DNA from: Dehalococcoidia bacterium
GTDB lineage: Bacteria > Chloroflexota > Dehalococcoidia > CAUJGQ01
Reading direction: 5' to 3'
Length of the DNA: 33,227 bases
Assembly (NCBI GenBank): GCA_035310145.1
Contig: DATGEL010000091.1
Span: 1-33,227, forward strand
The translations under genes were made by a program, and so were the position numbers. Positions 24,643 through 33,227 of this stretch are shown one piece after another; position 1 is the stretch's first letter; each line of letters opens with the position of its first letter. The notes beneath the pieces are model-generated. The model did no database searches, was not told where the DNA came from, and saw only the letters and a list, made by a program, of their open reading frames with translations.

Positions 24643-25392
24643 ATGCGCCAGCGTACGGTTCTCCGCTCGGTCCTGCTTGTGCCGGCGATCTGCATCACGC
24701 TGGGGCTGGGGCTGGCCTGCGGCTCGGGCGGTTCGTCCAAAAACAGCCCGAATTCGAAGAGCCTGAGCCAGCCGCAAAACGCGCCCACGGCGACCGTGCC
24801 GCCCTCGCTTCCGTCACCGATCGCCGCGAGCAGCGTCGTCGGCGGCACGACCAGCAACGGCCCGGCGCCCGACACCTACGTGGTGAAAGCGGGCGATACG
24901 CTCGGCGCGATCGCGGCGCAGCTCGGCGTGTCGGTCTCGGATCTGGCGACGGCGAACGGCATCACCGACCCGGCCCGTATCCAGGTCGGTCAACAGTTGA
25001 AAGTCCCGCGGCCGGGGCAAACGCCGGCGCCATCGGCTTCCCCGGCGGCAGGCGGCACGCCGCCGCTCTCTCCGATCGGCGCGGCCCCGACCTCCGCCAG
25101 CGGCTCCGTGGCGATTCCCCCGACGGGCGGCGCCCCCTCCGGCGGCGGCACGCCGCGGGCCGGACCCTCTGCCGCCGCGCTCACGCCAGCAGGCGGTACG
25201 CCCGGCGCCCCGGGCGCCGCCGGCGAGTACACCGTGCGCTCCGGCGATACCGCGTGCAAGATCGCCCGTGCGAACGACATATCGGTCGCCGAGCTGGCCC
25301 AGGCCAACAACATGACAACAGATCAGATTGCGCGGCTTTCGATCAACCAGTTGCTCAAGATTCCGCCGGCGACGGGCCACCGTGACTGCTAG
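24643..25392 (+). CDS. LysM-domain lipoprotein
   Basis: 249 residues from the ATG at 24643, with GAGG 5-6 bases upstream. The N-terminus has a lipoprotein signal: MRQRTVLR, a hydrophobic core, and a lipobox ending LACGSGG. A Ser/Pro/Thr-rich linker leads to the first LysM (TYVVKAGDTLGAIAAQLGVS to QVGQQLKVP). A second long Gly/Pro/Ala/Thr linker of about 70 residues is followed by the second LysM (EYTVRSGDTACKIARANDIS to SINQLLKIP) and a short tail. LysM binds peptidoglycan or other N-acetylglucosamine polymers, so the protein is probably anchored outside the membrane and holds on to the wall. No catalytic domain is present. Its stop TAG shares the tetramer CTAG with the stop of the convergent phosphatase gene. 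Confidence 0.9.
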   Translation: MRQRTVLRSVLLVPAICITLGLGLACGSGGSSKNSPNSKSLSQPQNAPTATVPPSLPSPIAASSVVGGTTSNGPAPDTYVVKAGDTLGAIAAQLGVSVSDLATANGITDPARIQVGQQLKVPRPGQTPAPSASPAAGGTPPLSPIGAAPTSASGSVAIPPTGGAPSGGGTPRAGPSAAALTPAGGTPGAPGAAGEYTVRSGDTACKIARANDISVAELAQANNMTTDQIARLSINQLLKIPPATGHRDC

Positions 25393-25970
25393 GCGCGAGT
25401 AACGGTTGCGGCGCCGCGCTCGGCGGCCCAGCCCGAGGGCAACAGGAAGCGCCAGCCCTCCCGCCACGCAAACGGCGCATCCACCAGCTCTTCGAGCCAC
25501 CGCCCGCCCAGCAGACTCTCAAGCGCCCAGCGGTTTGCCGAGTGCGAGATGATCAAAACTCGCTTCTGGTCCCAGCCCGCCGCCAGGTCACGCAAGAAAT
25601 CGCTTGTCGAGGCAACGACCTGGCGATAGCTTTGGCCCCCCGGAAAGGGAATGTCGATACGTCGCGACCGTTCCGCGGCCAGGCGAGCAACGGGCATGCC
25701 GTTCAGTTCGCCGTAGTTGCACTCTCGCAAGCGCGCGTCCCGCCGGATGGGGACGTCGCTTCCTGCGAAGGCGATGCGCGCCGTTTCCAGCGCTCGCTCC
25801 AGGTCGGAGACGAATACCACCGCGAACCCTCCACCGCGGCGCCGCTCGCCCAGCTCGGCCGCGAGCCGCCGGCCTGCTTCCGAGAGCCTCCCCGGCAACC
25901 AACCGCTGGCGAGACCGGCCTCGTTGTCGGTGGAGATCGAGTGGGTTTCGAACCAGATCTCGACGGTCAT
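25389..25970 (-). CDS. Histidine phosphatase family protein with atypical RHG motif
   Basis: 193 residues from the ATG at 25970, with GGAGG 7 bases upstream; the longer frame to 26147 is not supported. The phosphoglycerate-mutase-like fold is shown by VVFVSDLERALETARIAF, ARLRECNYGELNG and the second catalytic His in IISHSANRWALE. The usual LVRHGE at the N-terminus is FETHSIS: the nucleophilic His is kept, but its Arg partner is Thr and the Gly is Ser. From memory, related actinobacterial proteins share ETHS..TDNE, so this may be a stable variant subfamily and not decay. The substrate is unknown. It is divergent from the CoA-transferase gene. Confidence 0.85.
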   Translation of the reverse strand: MTVEIWFETHSISTDNEAGLASGWLPGRLSEAGRRLAAELGERRRGGGFAVVFVSDLERALETARIAFAGSDVPIRRDARLRECNYGELNGMPVARLAAERSRRIDIPFPGGQSYRQVVASTSDFLRDLAAGWDQKRVLIISHSANRWALESLLGGRWLEELVDAPFAWREGWRFLLPSGWAAERGAATVTRA

Positions 25971-26145
25971 CGCTCTGCCTCCGTGGCGCCCGCGACGGGC
26001 CGATCTATCTTCGCACAGCCGCGGCGTGCCGCTGAGATCGCACCCCGCGGGCGGAGATGGTATCAATGCAGAGGTCACCGGCGGCGATGGCGTGCGCACG
26101 ACACGCTGGGGGCCGCGGTCGTCGTGGCCGCGACCGAGGGATGGC

Positions 26146-27402
26146 ATGGACGCGGTAGCGGACCGGCCCCTGGGCCGGGTGCGAGTGTTGGAGATGCCCG
26201 GTGCGGAGGGGGCGCTGTGCGGCCGCAGCTTCGCGGATCTCGGCGCCGACGTGATTAAGATCGAACCGCCCTCGGGCGATCCCTCGCGGCGGCTGCCGCC
26301 CTTCTCCGCCTCGGGCGGCAGCCTGTACTGGGCCGTCTATGCGGCCGGCAAGCGCAGCGTTGCGCTGGATCTCGAGACGGAGCGGGGCCGCGCCCGGCTG
26401 CTGCGGCTGGTCCGCATCAGCGATGTGCTGATCGACACGGATCCCACCGGACGCCAGGCGGCGCTGCACCTCGACTATCCGCGCCTGTGCGAAGAGAATC
26501 CGGCGCTGGTGCTGACCTCGATCTCGCCCTTCGGCCGGAGCGGCCCGTATGCGCGGCGCAAGGGCTCCGATCTCGTGCAGTTCGCGATGAGCGGCTATCT
26601 GCACATGACCGGCCCCGCCGGCGGCCCGCCGCTGAAGGTCTCGGCGCCGTACCAGACCTGGCTGCACGGCAGCATGCACGCCTTTGCCGCCACGCTGCTG
26701 GCGCTGCGTCAGCGACGGCGCACCGGCCACGGCGCCGACGTCGACCAGGCGCTGCGCGATACCGGCGCCTGGATGCTGACGCACACCTACCAGTTTTGGG
26801 ACCTGCTCGGCGTGAATCTGACGCGGCAGGGCGCGAGCCGCGACATGGGCGGCGTGCTGCGCCTGCCCACGATCTGGCCCGCGCGCGACGGCCACATCAT
26901 CTGGCTTTTCCAGACCGGGTACATCGGCGGCAGCCGCATGCGCCAGCTCGTTGCCTGGATGGCCGAGCACGGCATGGCGCCGGCATTTCTGCATGCGATC
27001 GAGTGGGAGAGCTTCGACCTGCTGGGCGCGGGCGCCGCCCAGCGCGATCAGCTCGTCGCCGCGTTCACCGCGTTCTTCGCGGCGAAGACGCGGGCGGAGC
27101 TGTTCGCGTGGGCGCTGCCGCGCGGTGTGATGCTGGCGCCGATGCAGACGCTGCGCAACCTGGCCGACGATCCGCAACTGTCGGCGCGCGGCGCCTGGCT
27201 GCCGCTGGCCGCGGAGCAGAGCGCTGGCGCGCGCCTGCCGGGCGCGCCCGTGCGCATGAGCGCCGCCCGCTGGGAACGGCGCGGACCGGCTCCCGCGCTG
27301 GACGAGCATAACCACGCCGTGCTGGGCGACCTGCTCGGCGAGGCTGTCGTCGCGGCCGCCGGCGACCATGAAGCCGCGGCGAGCCGGGGCAGCACGTCGT
27401 AG
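26146..27402 (+). CDS. CaiB/BaiF family CoA-transferase (class III)
   Basis: 418 residues, full length. The ATG at 26146 has GAGGGAT a few bases upstream; the frame extends to 25717, but that part overlaps the divergent phosphatase gene. Family features: RVLEMPGAEGALCGRSFADL, GADVIKIEPPSGDP, SVALDLETERGRARLL, ISPFGRSGPYA, and the catalytic Asp region RRRTGHGADVDQALRDTG. Class III enzymes move CoA between carboxylic acids through an aspartyl-CoA intermediate. The acids used cannot be told, and no catabolic cluster surrounds it. It ends 55 bases before the convergent M23 peptidase gene, with a hairpin between. Confidence 0.92.
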   Translation: MDAVADRPLGRVRVLEMPGAEGALCGRSFADLGADVIKIEPPSGDPSRRLPPFSASGGSLYWAVYAAGKRSVALDLETERGRARLLRLVRISDVLIDTDPTGRQAALHLDYPRLCEENPALVLTSISPFGRSGPYARRKGSDLVQFAMSGYLHMTGPAGGPPLKVSAPYQTWLHGSMHAFAATLLALRQRRRTGHGADVDQALRDTGAWMLTHTYQFWDLLGVNLTRQGASRDMGGVLRLPTIWPARDGHIIWLFQTGYIGGSRMRQLVAWMAEHGMAPAFLHAIEWESFDLLGAGAAQRDQLVAAFTAFFAAKTRAELFAWALPRGVMLAPMQTLRNLADDPQLSARGAWLPLAAEQSAGARLPGAPVRMSAARWERRGPAPALDEHNHAVLGDLLGEAVVAAAGDHEAAASRGSTS

Positions 27403-27425
27403 CGCGGACCGCCCAATCCTCACCG

Positions 27426-27460
27426 TGATTCGCGGCTGCCGTGCCGCGCGCCGCGAATCA
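27426..27460. terminator. Hairpin between convergent genes (bidirectional terminator candidate)
   Basis: TGATTCGCGGC (27426-27436) and its exact complement GCCGCGAATCA (27450-27460) form an 11-bp stem with a 13-base loop. The right arm contains the stop codon of the M23 peptidase (27458-27460). There is no T-run on either side. Confidence 0.55.
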
Positions 27461-28468
27461 GGGAAGCACTTCGCGCGTCCAGCGCAGGGCATCGACGTGG
27501 ATGCCGCCGACGGCGCACTCCCAGTGGAGATGCGGGCCGGTGGAGAGGCCCGTGGTGCCGACGAGGCCGATGTTATCGCCGGTGCTCAGCGCGTCGCCCA
27601 AACTGACCCTGATTGCGGAGAGGTGGGCGTAGCCGGTGTACATGCCCAGGCCATGGGCCACGGCCACGAAGTTGCCCCGCTCGGCGAGCGGCCCGGCGAA
27701 GGCCACCTGGCCCGGCGCCGCGACCGGCACCGGCGTGCCGGCGGGCGCGGCGATGTCCACGCCCGAGTGGTGACCGCTGACCGGGCCACCGTTGTAGGAG
27801 CGCGCCTGGCCGAACTGCGTCGTGATCTCGCCCTGGATCGGCTGCACCAATAACCCGTGCCAGAGCGGCGGCGTGCTCGCCGGCAGATACGTCGCACGCA
27901 GCGCGGCGAGCTCCTGCGCCACCACACCGGGATCGAGCAGGCTGTTCAGTCCCGGCGGCAGCACGATCTGATCCACGGGAAAGGCCGTGGGCGTGACGGT
28001 GACGGGCAGATCGTAGCTGTAGGATCCGAGGCCGGACGACGAGGCGTCGACGTGCACGTTGTAGCTGCCCGGATCGATCTCGATTTCGGAGTCGACCGGC
28101 TGGCCCGCGCCGATGATCGCCACCAGGTAGGCGCCGTCGGCCACGAGCGGAAACTGCCAGCCGTTGAAGGTGGCGACGGCGCTGTCGGCGTAGTAGGAAT
28201 GCAGGTGCAGCGAGAAGGCGCCGGCCTGGGCGATCGTGTCCGTCGAAAGAAAGGTGAACGGCGCGGCCTGCTCGGGCTGCACCAGCACGGCCGTGCCACC
28301 ACCGCGCGCGGTTAGCGCACGCCGCCCCGCGAGGGCCGAGCCGGCGATCACGCCCAACGAACCCAGGCCGAAGAGGAAGCCGCGCCGGCTGATCGTGGCG
28401 CGGGGATCGAGCGATGGAAGCACAACGCCGCACTCGGGAGAGATCTCGCCTCGCCAGTCTACACGCAC
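27458..28468 (-). CDS. Tat-exported M23 (LytM-type) metallopeptidase
   Basis: 336 residues from a GTG at 28468; a GTG at 28423 (VLPSLDPRATISRRGF) may be the true start, and neither has a strong ribosome site. The N-terminus carries a twin-arginine signal, SRRGFLFGLGSLGVIAGSAL (Arg28-Arg29). The C-terminal peptidase domain has the zinc ligands in HHSGVDIAAPAGTP (His234, Asp238) and GPHLHWE (His315), plus the catalytic-side His in YAHLS. Such enzymes cleave peptidoglycan cross-links. The middle region looks beta-rich and is not recognised. As a predicted Tat substrate it is probably exported folded with its zinc. Confidence 0.9.
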   Translation of the reverse strand: MRVDWRGEISPECGVVLPSLDPRATISRRGFLFGLGSLGVIAGSALAGRRALTARGGGTAVLVQPEQAAPFTFLSTDTIAQAGAFSLHLHSYYADSAVATFNGWQFPLVADGAYLVAIIGAGQPVDSEIEIDPGSYNVHVDASSSGLGSYSYDLPVTVTPTAFPVDQIVLPPGLNSLLDPGVVAQELAALRATYLPASTPPLWHGLLVQPIQGEITTQFGQARSYNGGPVSGHHSGVDIAAPAGTPVPVAAPGQVAFAGPLAERGNFVAVAHGLGMYTGYAHLSAIRVSLGDALSTGDNIGLVGTTGLSTGPHLHWECAVGGIHVDALRWTREVLP

Positions 28469-28538
28469 CTGTTACGATCGCTCAAAGGCGGGGAATGGTG
28501 CCGCGGCAAGCAGGAGCAGACGGCGTGCGCGGACCGGC

Positions 28539-28582
28539 CGTAACGACGCGTTATCGTAAGGCGTTACGTCGTCTGCTATACT
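28539..28582 (+). promoter_or_regulatory. Promoter with repeated CGTTA/TAACG boxes for the moxR operon
   Basis: An extended -10 TGCTATACT ends at 28582. Just upstream, CGTAACG (28539-28545) and CGTTACG (28562-28568) are inverted repeats, with a third GCGTTA box between them (28548-28553). These AT-containing boxes in GC-rich DNA look like an operator or activator site. Transcription from about 28590 would give a leader of about 135 bases before the moxR GTG. Confidence 0.45.
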
Positions 28583-28724
28583 CCCTGCAAGCTCGCGCAA
28601 GCGCCCAGATGGCGCGTCTTTTCGGTGCTTGCCATGCCCGCGGGTTCGGCCCACGGGCCAGTTCGACGCCGGCTCGCCGGCGGGGCATGGCTGCGGCCGG
28701 TGTGGTGTGTGGAGGGTAGCGGCG

Positions 28725-29693
<969 letters not shown>

Positions 29694-29715
29694 CGGCTTC
29701 GCAGGAGCGGGCCAG

Positions 29716-30990
29716 GTGCCCGCCGTTCCGCGGGTGCACAGCATGCACGGCTTTCGCCGCTTCCACGTTCAGCGCTCGGTGCCGATCATCGCGCTGCTGC
29801 TCATAATCTGCATCGGCTTCGCGCTGGCAACGGGTTTTTGGCTGCTGTTCCGCCTTGCCTACGTGCTGCTCGCCGCCGTGCCGCTCTGCTATCTGTGGGC
29901 ACGCTTCAATCTCAGCCAGCTTGACGTCTCGGTAGAGCGGTTGATCGACCGCGCTCAGGTCGGCCAGAGCACCGACGAGCGCATCACTGTGCGCAACAAG
30001 GGGCTGTTCCCCAAGGTCTGGCTCGAAGTGGATGATCCCACCACGCTGCCCGGCCATCGTGCCGGCCGCGTGATCACGCTGGGCGGAAGGCAGCGCCGCT
30101 CCTGGCGCACGCAGGCGCAGCTCACGCGCCGCGGCGTGTTCACGGTCGGCCCGCTGACGCTCACCAGCGGCGACCCGTTCGGCCTCTTCCGCGTCAGCCG
30201 CCAGTACGGCCGGCAGTCGTCGATCATCGTTTATCCGCCCTACTACGACCTGCCGCACTTCACCGTGCCGCCCGCGAACCTGCCCGGCGAGGGCCGCTTC
30301 CGCAAGCGCACCCACTACGTCACACCAAACGCTTCGGGCGTGCGCGAGTACGTGCCCGGCGACAGCTTCAACCGCATCCACTGGCGCAGCACCGCGCGCG
30401 CCGGCAAGCTCATGGTCAAGGTCTTCGAGCTGGACCCGGCCAGCGATATCTGGATCGTGCTCGACATGCAGGGCCGCGTGCAGGCCGGCAGCGGCGACGA
30501 GAGCACCGAGGAGTACGGCGTCAAGGTCGCGGCCTCGGTGGCGCGGCATTTCCTTAGCCAGAACCGCAACGTGGGCCTGATGCTCTACGGCGAGCGGCTG
30601 GAGATCGTGGAGGTCGAGCGCGGCGGCCAGCAGCTCACCCACATACTCGAGGCGCTCGCCGTGGCACGCGCGGTCGGCGATGTGCCGGTCGGCGATCTGC
30701 TGAACGTCGAGGGCAAGCGTTTCGGCCGGCACACGACACTTGTGGTGATCACGCCGTCTGTTGACGAGGCCTGGGTACTGAGTCTTTTGCAGCTCACCGG
30801 CCGCGGCGTCAAGGTCGCGGTCGCGCTGCTGGAGGCGAGCACCTTCGGCGCCAACACCAATCCGCTGCTGGTCGTCGGCGCCCTGGCGGCGGCGGATGTC
30901 TGGACCTATCTCGTGAAACGAGGGGACAATCTCTCGTCCTCGCTTGCGCCGAGCGGCGACGAGACGGTGCAGACGCCGAGGCTTTCATGA
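29716..30990 (+). CDS. DUF58 domain membrane protein
   Basis: 424 residues from the GTG at 29716, chosen because AGGAG lies 8 bases upstream; an ATG at 29743 is the alternative. After a short basic N-terminus come two adjoining membrane helices (SVPIIALLLIICIGFALATG and LAYVLLAAVPLCYLW). The soluble part has a beta-rich domain (VRNKGLFPKVWLEVDDPTTL, RRGVFTVGPLTLTSGDPFGL) and the DUF58 core with GVREYVPGDSFNRIHWRSTA and RAGKLMVKVFE, then a von Willebrand A-like fold (DIWIVLDMQG). It is 22 bases after moxR and 37 before the transglutaminase-like gene. It probably acts at the membrane with both. Confidence 0.92.
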   Translation: MPAVPRVHSMHGFRRFHVQRSVPIIALLLIICIGFALATGFWLLFRLAYVLLAAVPLCYLWARFNLSQLDVSVERLIDRAQVGQSTDERITVRNKGLFPKVWLEVDDPTTLPGHRAGRVITLGGRQRRSWRTQAQLTRRGVFTVGPLTLTSGDPFGLFRVSRQYGRQSSIIVYPPYYDLPHFTVPPANLPGEGRFRKRTHYVTPNASGVREYVPGDSFNRIHWRSTARAGKLMVKVFELDPASDIWIVLDMQGRVQAGSGDESTEEYGVKVAASVARHFLSQNRNVGLMLYGERLEIVEVERGGQQLTHILEALAVARAVGDVPVGDLLNVEGKRFGRHTTLVVITPSVDEAWVLSLLQLTGRGVKVAVALLEASTFGANTNPLLVVGALAAADVWTYLVKRGDNLSSSLAPSGDETVQTPRLS

Positions 30991-31027
30991 GTTCGCGCGG
31001 CCCGGCGCTGCAGAGGCGAGCGGCAAG

Positions 31028-33227
31028 ATGAGTCAGGCGAACTGGATCGAGTGGTTTCGCGATCAGCCGGCCGATGTGGAACGGCCGAAGCCGCTCTGGG
31101 AGCGGCTGCCCCCCTGGGCCACGAACTGGGAGTCTTGGCTGACCTTCGCGGTTGTCATGCTCACCTTCCTGAGCGTGGCGCGCTCGATCGACTCCGCCCA
31201 CTGGGTCGAGGGTATGCCCTCCCTGGTGATGATCAGTTTCCTGGCGCTGCTCACCGGCTTCGGCCTTTCGAAGATCAAGATCAACGAACTGTTCCTGCAT
31301 CTGCTGGCGATCCTGACCGGTGTGCCGGTGGTCGTCGGCTTCGCCCTGAGCTTCATGGGTGAAACCTCGCTGGGGCCGGGTCTCTCGCATTTTTGGCACC
31401 GTTTCGGCGACTGGATCGACGTGATCCGCACGGGGGGCATCACCACCGACAACATGCCCTTCGTGACGATCGTCCTGGCGCTGACCTGGATCGCCGCCTA
31501 TCTCTCCGCCTGGGCGATCTTCCGCTGGCGCAACGCCTGGCTGGCGCTGATTCCCGGCGGCATGGGGCTGCTGACGAACATCAGCTACCTGCCCGGCCAG
31601 TTCAGCGCCGACTTCGTCGTCTTTCTCTTCGGCGGCATGTTGCTGGTGATGCGCGTGAACCTGCTCAACCGCGTGCGCGATTGGCAGCGGCGCGGTATCG
31701 CCGTCCCGCAGTTCCTGAGCCTGACGCTGCTCAACATCACAGTCTGGATCGGGATCGCCCTGCTGATCGTCGCCTGGTGGGTGCCGCTGGCCGGCGAGTC
31801 GCGGATCTTCGCCAGTGCCTGGAACAGCCTCACCAGCCCGCTCGATAACGCCAGTGCCGACTGGAGCCGCCTGTTCAACAGCATCGACGCCAAGCGCGAA
31901 GTGCCGCTGCACAGCCTCGGCGCCACGCTGCCGCTGCAGGGTAAAGTCACGCTCAGCGACCGGGTGGTGGCCGAGGTCGATTTCGGCGATCAGTCCAACC
32001 AGGGCCGCAATCTGGTCGCCACCCGCTATGACGTGTACACGCCCGCTGGCTGGAAGCGTGGCGCCAGCGAGGCGGGCACGATCGGCCCCAACGGCGTCAG
32101 CACCGCGGACGCGCCGCCCGTCGACAAAGACGTATACAAGGACCGCAAGGCCGTGCCCGCCGACGTGATCGTGGACACGCCAAACGGCGTGCTCCTGAGC
32201 ATCGGCCAGCCGCTGCAGGCATCGATCGACGGCCGCGCCGATGTCGTCAACATCGGCACCGTGGCCGACGTGCGCGCGATCCATCCCAAGAAGGATCTGA
32301 AACGCGGCGACCAATACACGACCGTGGGCAGCATCTCGGTGGCGCCGGAAGAGAAGCTGCGAGCCGCCACAACGGAGTATCCGGACTACATCAAGCAACG
32401 CTATCTGCAGTTGCCGGCCGAGCTGCCGCAGGAGGTGCGCGACCTGGCCGTCAACCAGTCGGCAGCCGCGAACAATCCCTACGACAAGGCGCGCGCGATA
32501 GAGGATTACCTGCGCAAGTTCCCAAACACGTACGACATCCCGATCGTGCCGCCCGGGCGCGACGCCGTCGACGTCTTCCTCTTCGACACGAAGAAGGGCT
32601 ACTCCGACTACCAGGCGACGGCGATGGTGGTGCTGCTGCGCGCGGTGGGCGTGCCGGCGCGGCTGGCAACCGGCTATTCGGTGCAGGAGTTCGACCTGAA
32701 CACACACCGCTACATCGTGCGCGAGAAGGACGCCGAGTCCTGGCCGGAAGTCTATTTCCCCGAGTACGGCTGGGTTGAGTTCAGCCCCTTCGCCGGCGCG
32801 CCGCTGGTGTCGCGGCCCTTCACCGGCTCGGACAACGGCAGCCAGGCGGACGAGTCGCCGGATATCAAGTTCGGCGCCCCGATTTTCGCCGGCCCGTTCG
32901 GCCCCGAAGACATTCCCGGCGAGGGTGAGCTGGGCGGGGCGTTCAAGGTTCACCATCCGTTCAACTGGCTGCCGGTGTACCTGGGGCTGACGCTGCTGGC
33001 GGTGCTGCTGATCTGCGGCGGCATTCTGCGCCTGGCCTGGGAGTGGGGGCTGCGCGGCCTCGATGCGCCGGTGAAGACCTGGGAGAAGACGCTGCGGCTG
33101 GCGCGCTGGACGCGGCTGAGACCGAAGGCCAACCAGACACCGAACGAGTTCGCCGGCGAGCTGACGCGGCGCACCAGCCTGGAGGCCGAGCCGCGTGTGG
33201 TGGCCGAGAGCTTCGCCCGCACGCGCT
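31028..33227 (+). CDS. Transglutaminase-like membrane protein with a lost catalytic triad (truncated by window end)
   Basis: At least 733 residues; the frame is open at the window edge. The ATG at 31028 follows GAGGCGAG. About six membrane helices occupy the first ~260 residues, then an extracellular region with a transglutaminase-like fold (about 440-600), another helix (LPVYLGLTLLAVLLICGGIL), and the start of a C-terminal DUF4129-like cytoplasmic region. Where active members have GYC..FA, HAW and F(D/E)P, this protein has KKGYSDYQATAM (Ser526), KDAESWPEVYF (Glu570) and WVEFSPF (Ser586). All three catalytic residues are replaced while the fold motifs around them are kept, so it is probably a binding or scaffolding protein of the MoxR-DUF58 system and not an enzyme. 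Confidence 0.9.
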   Translation, partial: MSQANWIEWFRDQPADVERPKPLWERLPPWATNWESWLTFAVVMLTFLSVARSIDSAHWVEGMPSLVMISFLALLTGFGLSKIKINELFLHLLAILTGVPVVVGFALSFMGETSLGPGLSHFWHRFGDWIDVIRTGGITTDNMPFVTIVLALTWIAAYLSAWAIFRWRNAWLALIPGGMGLLTNISYLPGQFSADFVVFLFGGMLLVMRVNLLNRVRDWQRRGIAVPQFLSLTLLNITVWIGIALLIVAWWVPLAGESRIFASAWNSLTSPLDNASADWSRLFNSIDAKREVPLHSLGATLPLQGKVTLSDRVVAEVDFGDQSNQGRNLVATRYDVYTPAGWKRGASEAGTIGPNGVSTADAPPVDKDVYKDRKAVPADVIVDTPNGVLLSIGQPLQASIDGRADVVNIGTVADVRAIHPKKDLKRGDQYTTVGSISVAPEEKLRAATTEYPDYIKQRYLQLPAELPQEVRDLAVNQSAAANNPYDKARAIEDYLRKFPNTYDIPIVPPGRDAVDVFLFDTKKGYSDYQATAMVVLLRAVGVPARLATGYSVQEFDLNTHRYIVREKDAESWPEVYFPEYGWVEFSPFAGAPLVSRPFTGSDNGSQADESPDIKFGAPIFAGPFGPEDIPGEGELGGAFKVHHPFNWLPVYLGLTLLAVLLICGGILRLAWEWGLRGLDAPVKTWEKTLRLARWTRLRPKANQTPNEFAGELTRRTSLEAEPRVVAESFARTR

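Noticed and set aside
30809-32956. A 715-codon open frame antisense to the transglutaminase-like gene.
   Set aside because: It has no domains, and the plus strand carries a clear operon with membrane helices and family motifs.

Overview
The window is about 33 kb of very GC-rich bacterial DNA (roughly 70% G+C by eye) with densely packed genes on both strands. The gene set, the family variants and the small conserved proteins fit Chloroflexota best. An actinobacterial-like lineage cannot be excluded without a search. It reads as ordinary chromosome, not a prophage or plasmid. The only mobile DNA seen is a decayed transposase tail at the left edge.

Layout. 1-1035 is a decay zone: the C-terminal end of a DDE transposase with an internal stop (145-261) and a degenerate copy of the C-terminal ACT domain of SerA (773-967). 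1036-1749 is an unknown secreted protein with a textbook promoter. 2127-4929 (minus) is a class V aminotransferase followed by serA; selA (5111-6478) is transcribed divergently from it. 6909-9982 holds a winged-helix-like protein and mutS2. 10317-11660 is rarA. 11718-12960 (minus) holds a CoA-type Nudix hydrolase, tRNA-Ile2(CAU) and a Fur-family regulator. An inositol-monophosphatase-family gene follows, then (minus) a zinc-ribbon Nudix hydrolase and a small membrane protein. 14927-16706 holds a four-cysteine small protein, a DinB-like protein and a divergent dihydropteroate synthase. 16759-18784 (minus) holds an EVE-domain protein, an A-type Fe-S carrier and mutY. 19109-24096 holds larE, a DUF952 protein and a hyuA-hyuB pair. 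24147-25392 holds a small membrane protein and a LysM lipoprotein. The right end has a histidine phosphatase, a CaiB-type CoA-transferase, a Tat-exported M23 peptidase and a MoxR-DUF58-transglutaminase-like operon that runs off the window.

How the genes connect. SerA and the aminotransferase plausibly make serine, and SelA uses Ser-tRNA(Sec), so serine supply and selenocysteine synthesis sit back to back. MutS2, RarA and MutY are genome-maintenance genes; MutY needs an Fe-S cluster and lies directly upstream of an A-type Fe-S carrier. LysM, M23 and MoxR-DUF58-transglutaminase genes act at the envelope.

Most worth checking: (1) mutS2 and mutY both lack ATG/GTG/TTG at the family-consistent start, and each has an ACG there behind a Shine-Dalgarno-like sequence; with that start MutY's catalytic residues fall at 37 and 138, as in E. 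coli. (2) The transglutaminase-like protein has lost all three catalytic residues (Cys to Ser, His to Glu, Asp to Ser). (3) rarA and hyuA have identical TATACT-N6-ATG arrangements, which suggests leaderless mRNAs. (4) There are two gene remnants in the left 1 kb. (5) A 12-bp palindrome sits at the likely transcription start of the Fe-S carrier. I see no CRISPR array, rRNA, prophage or clearly new multi-gene system.
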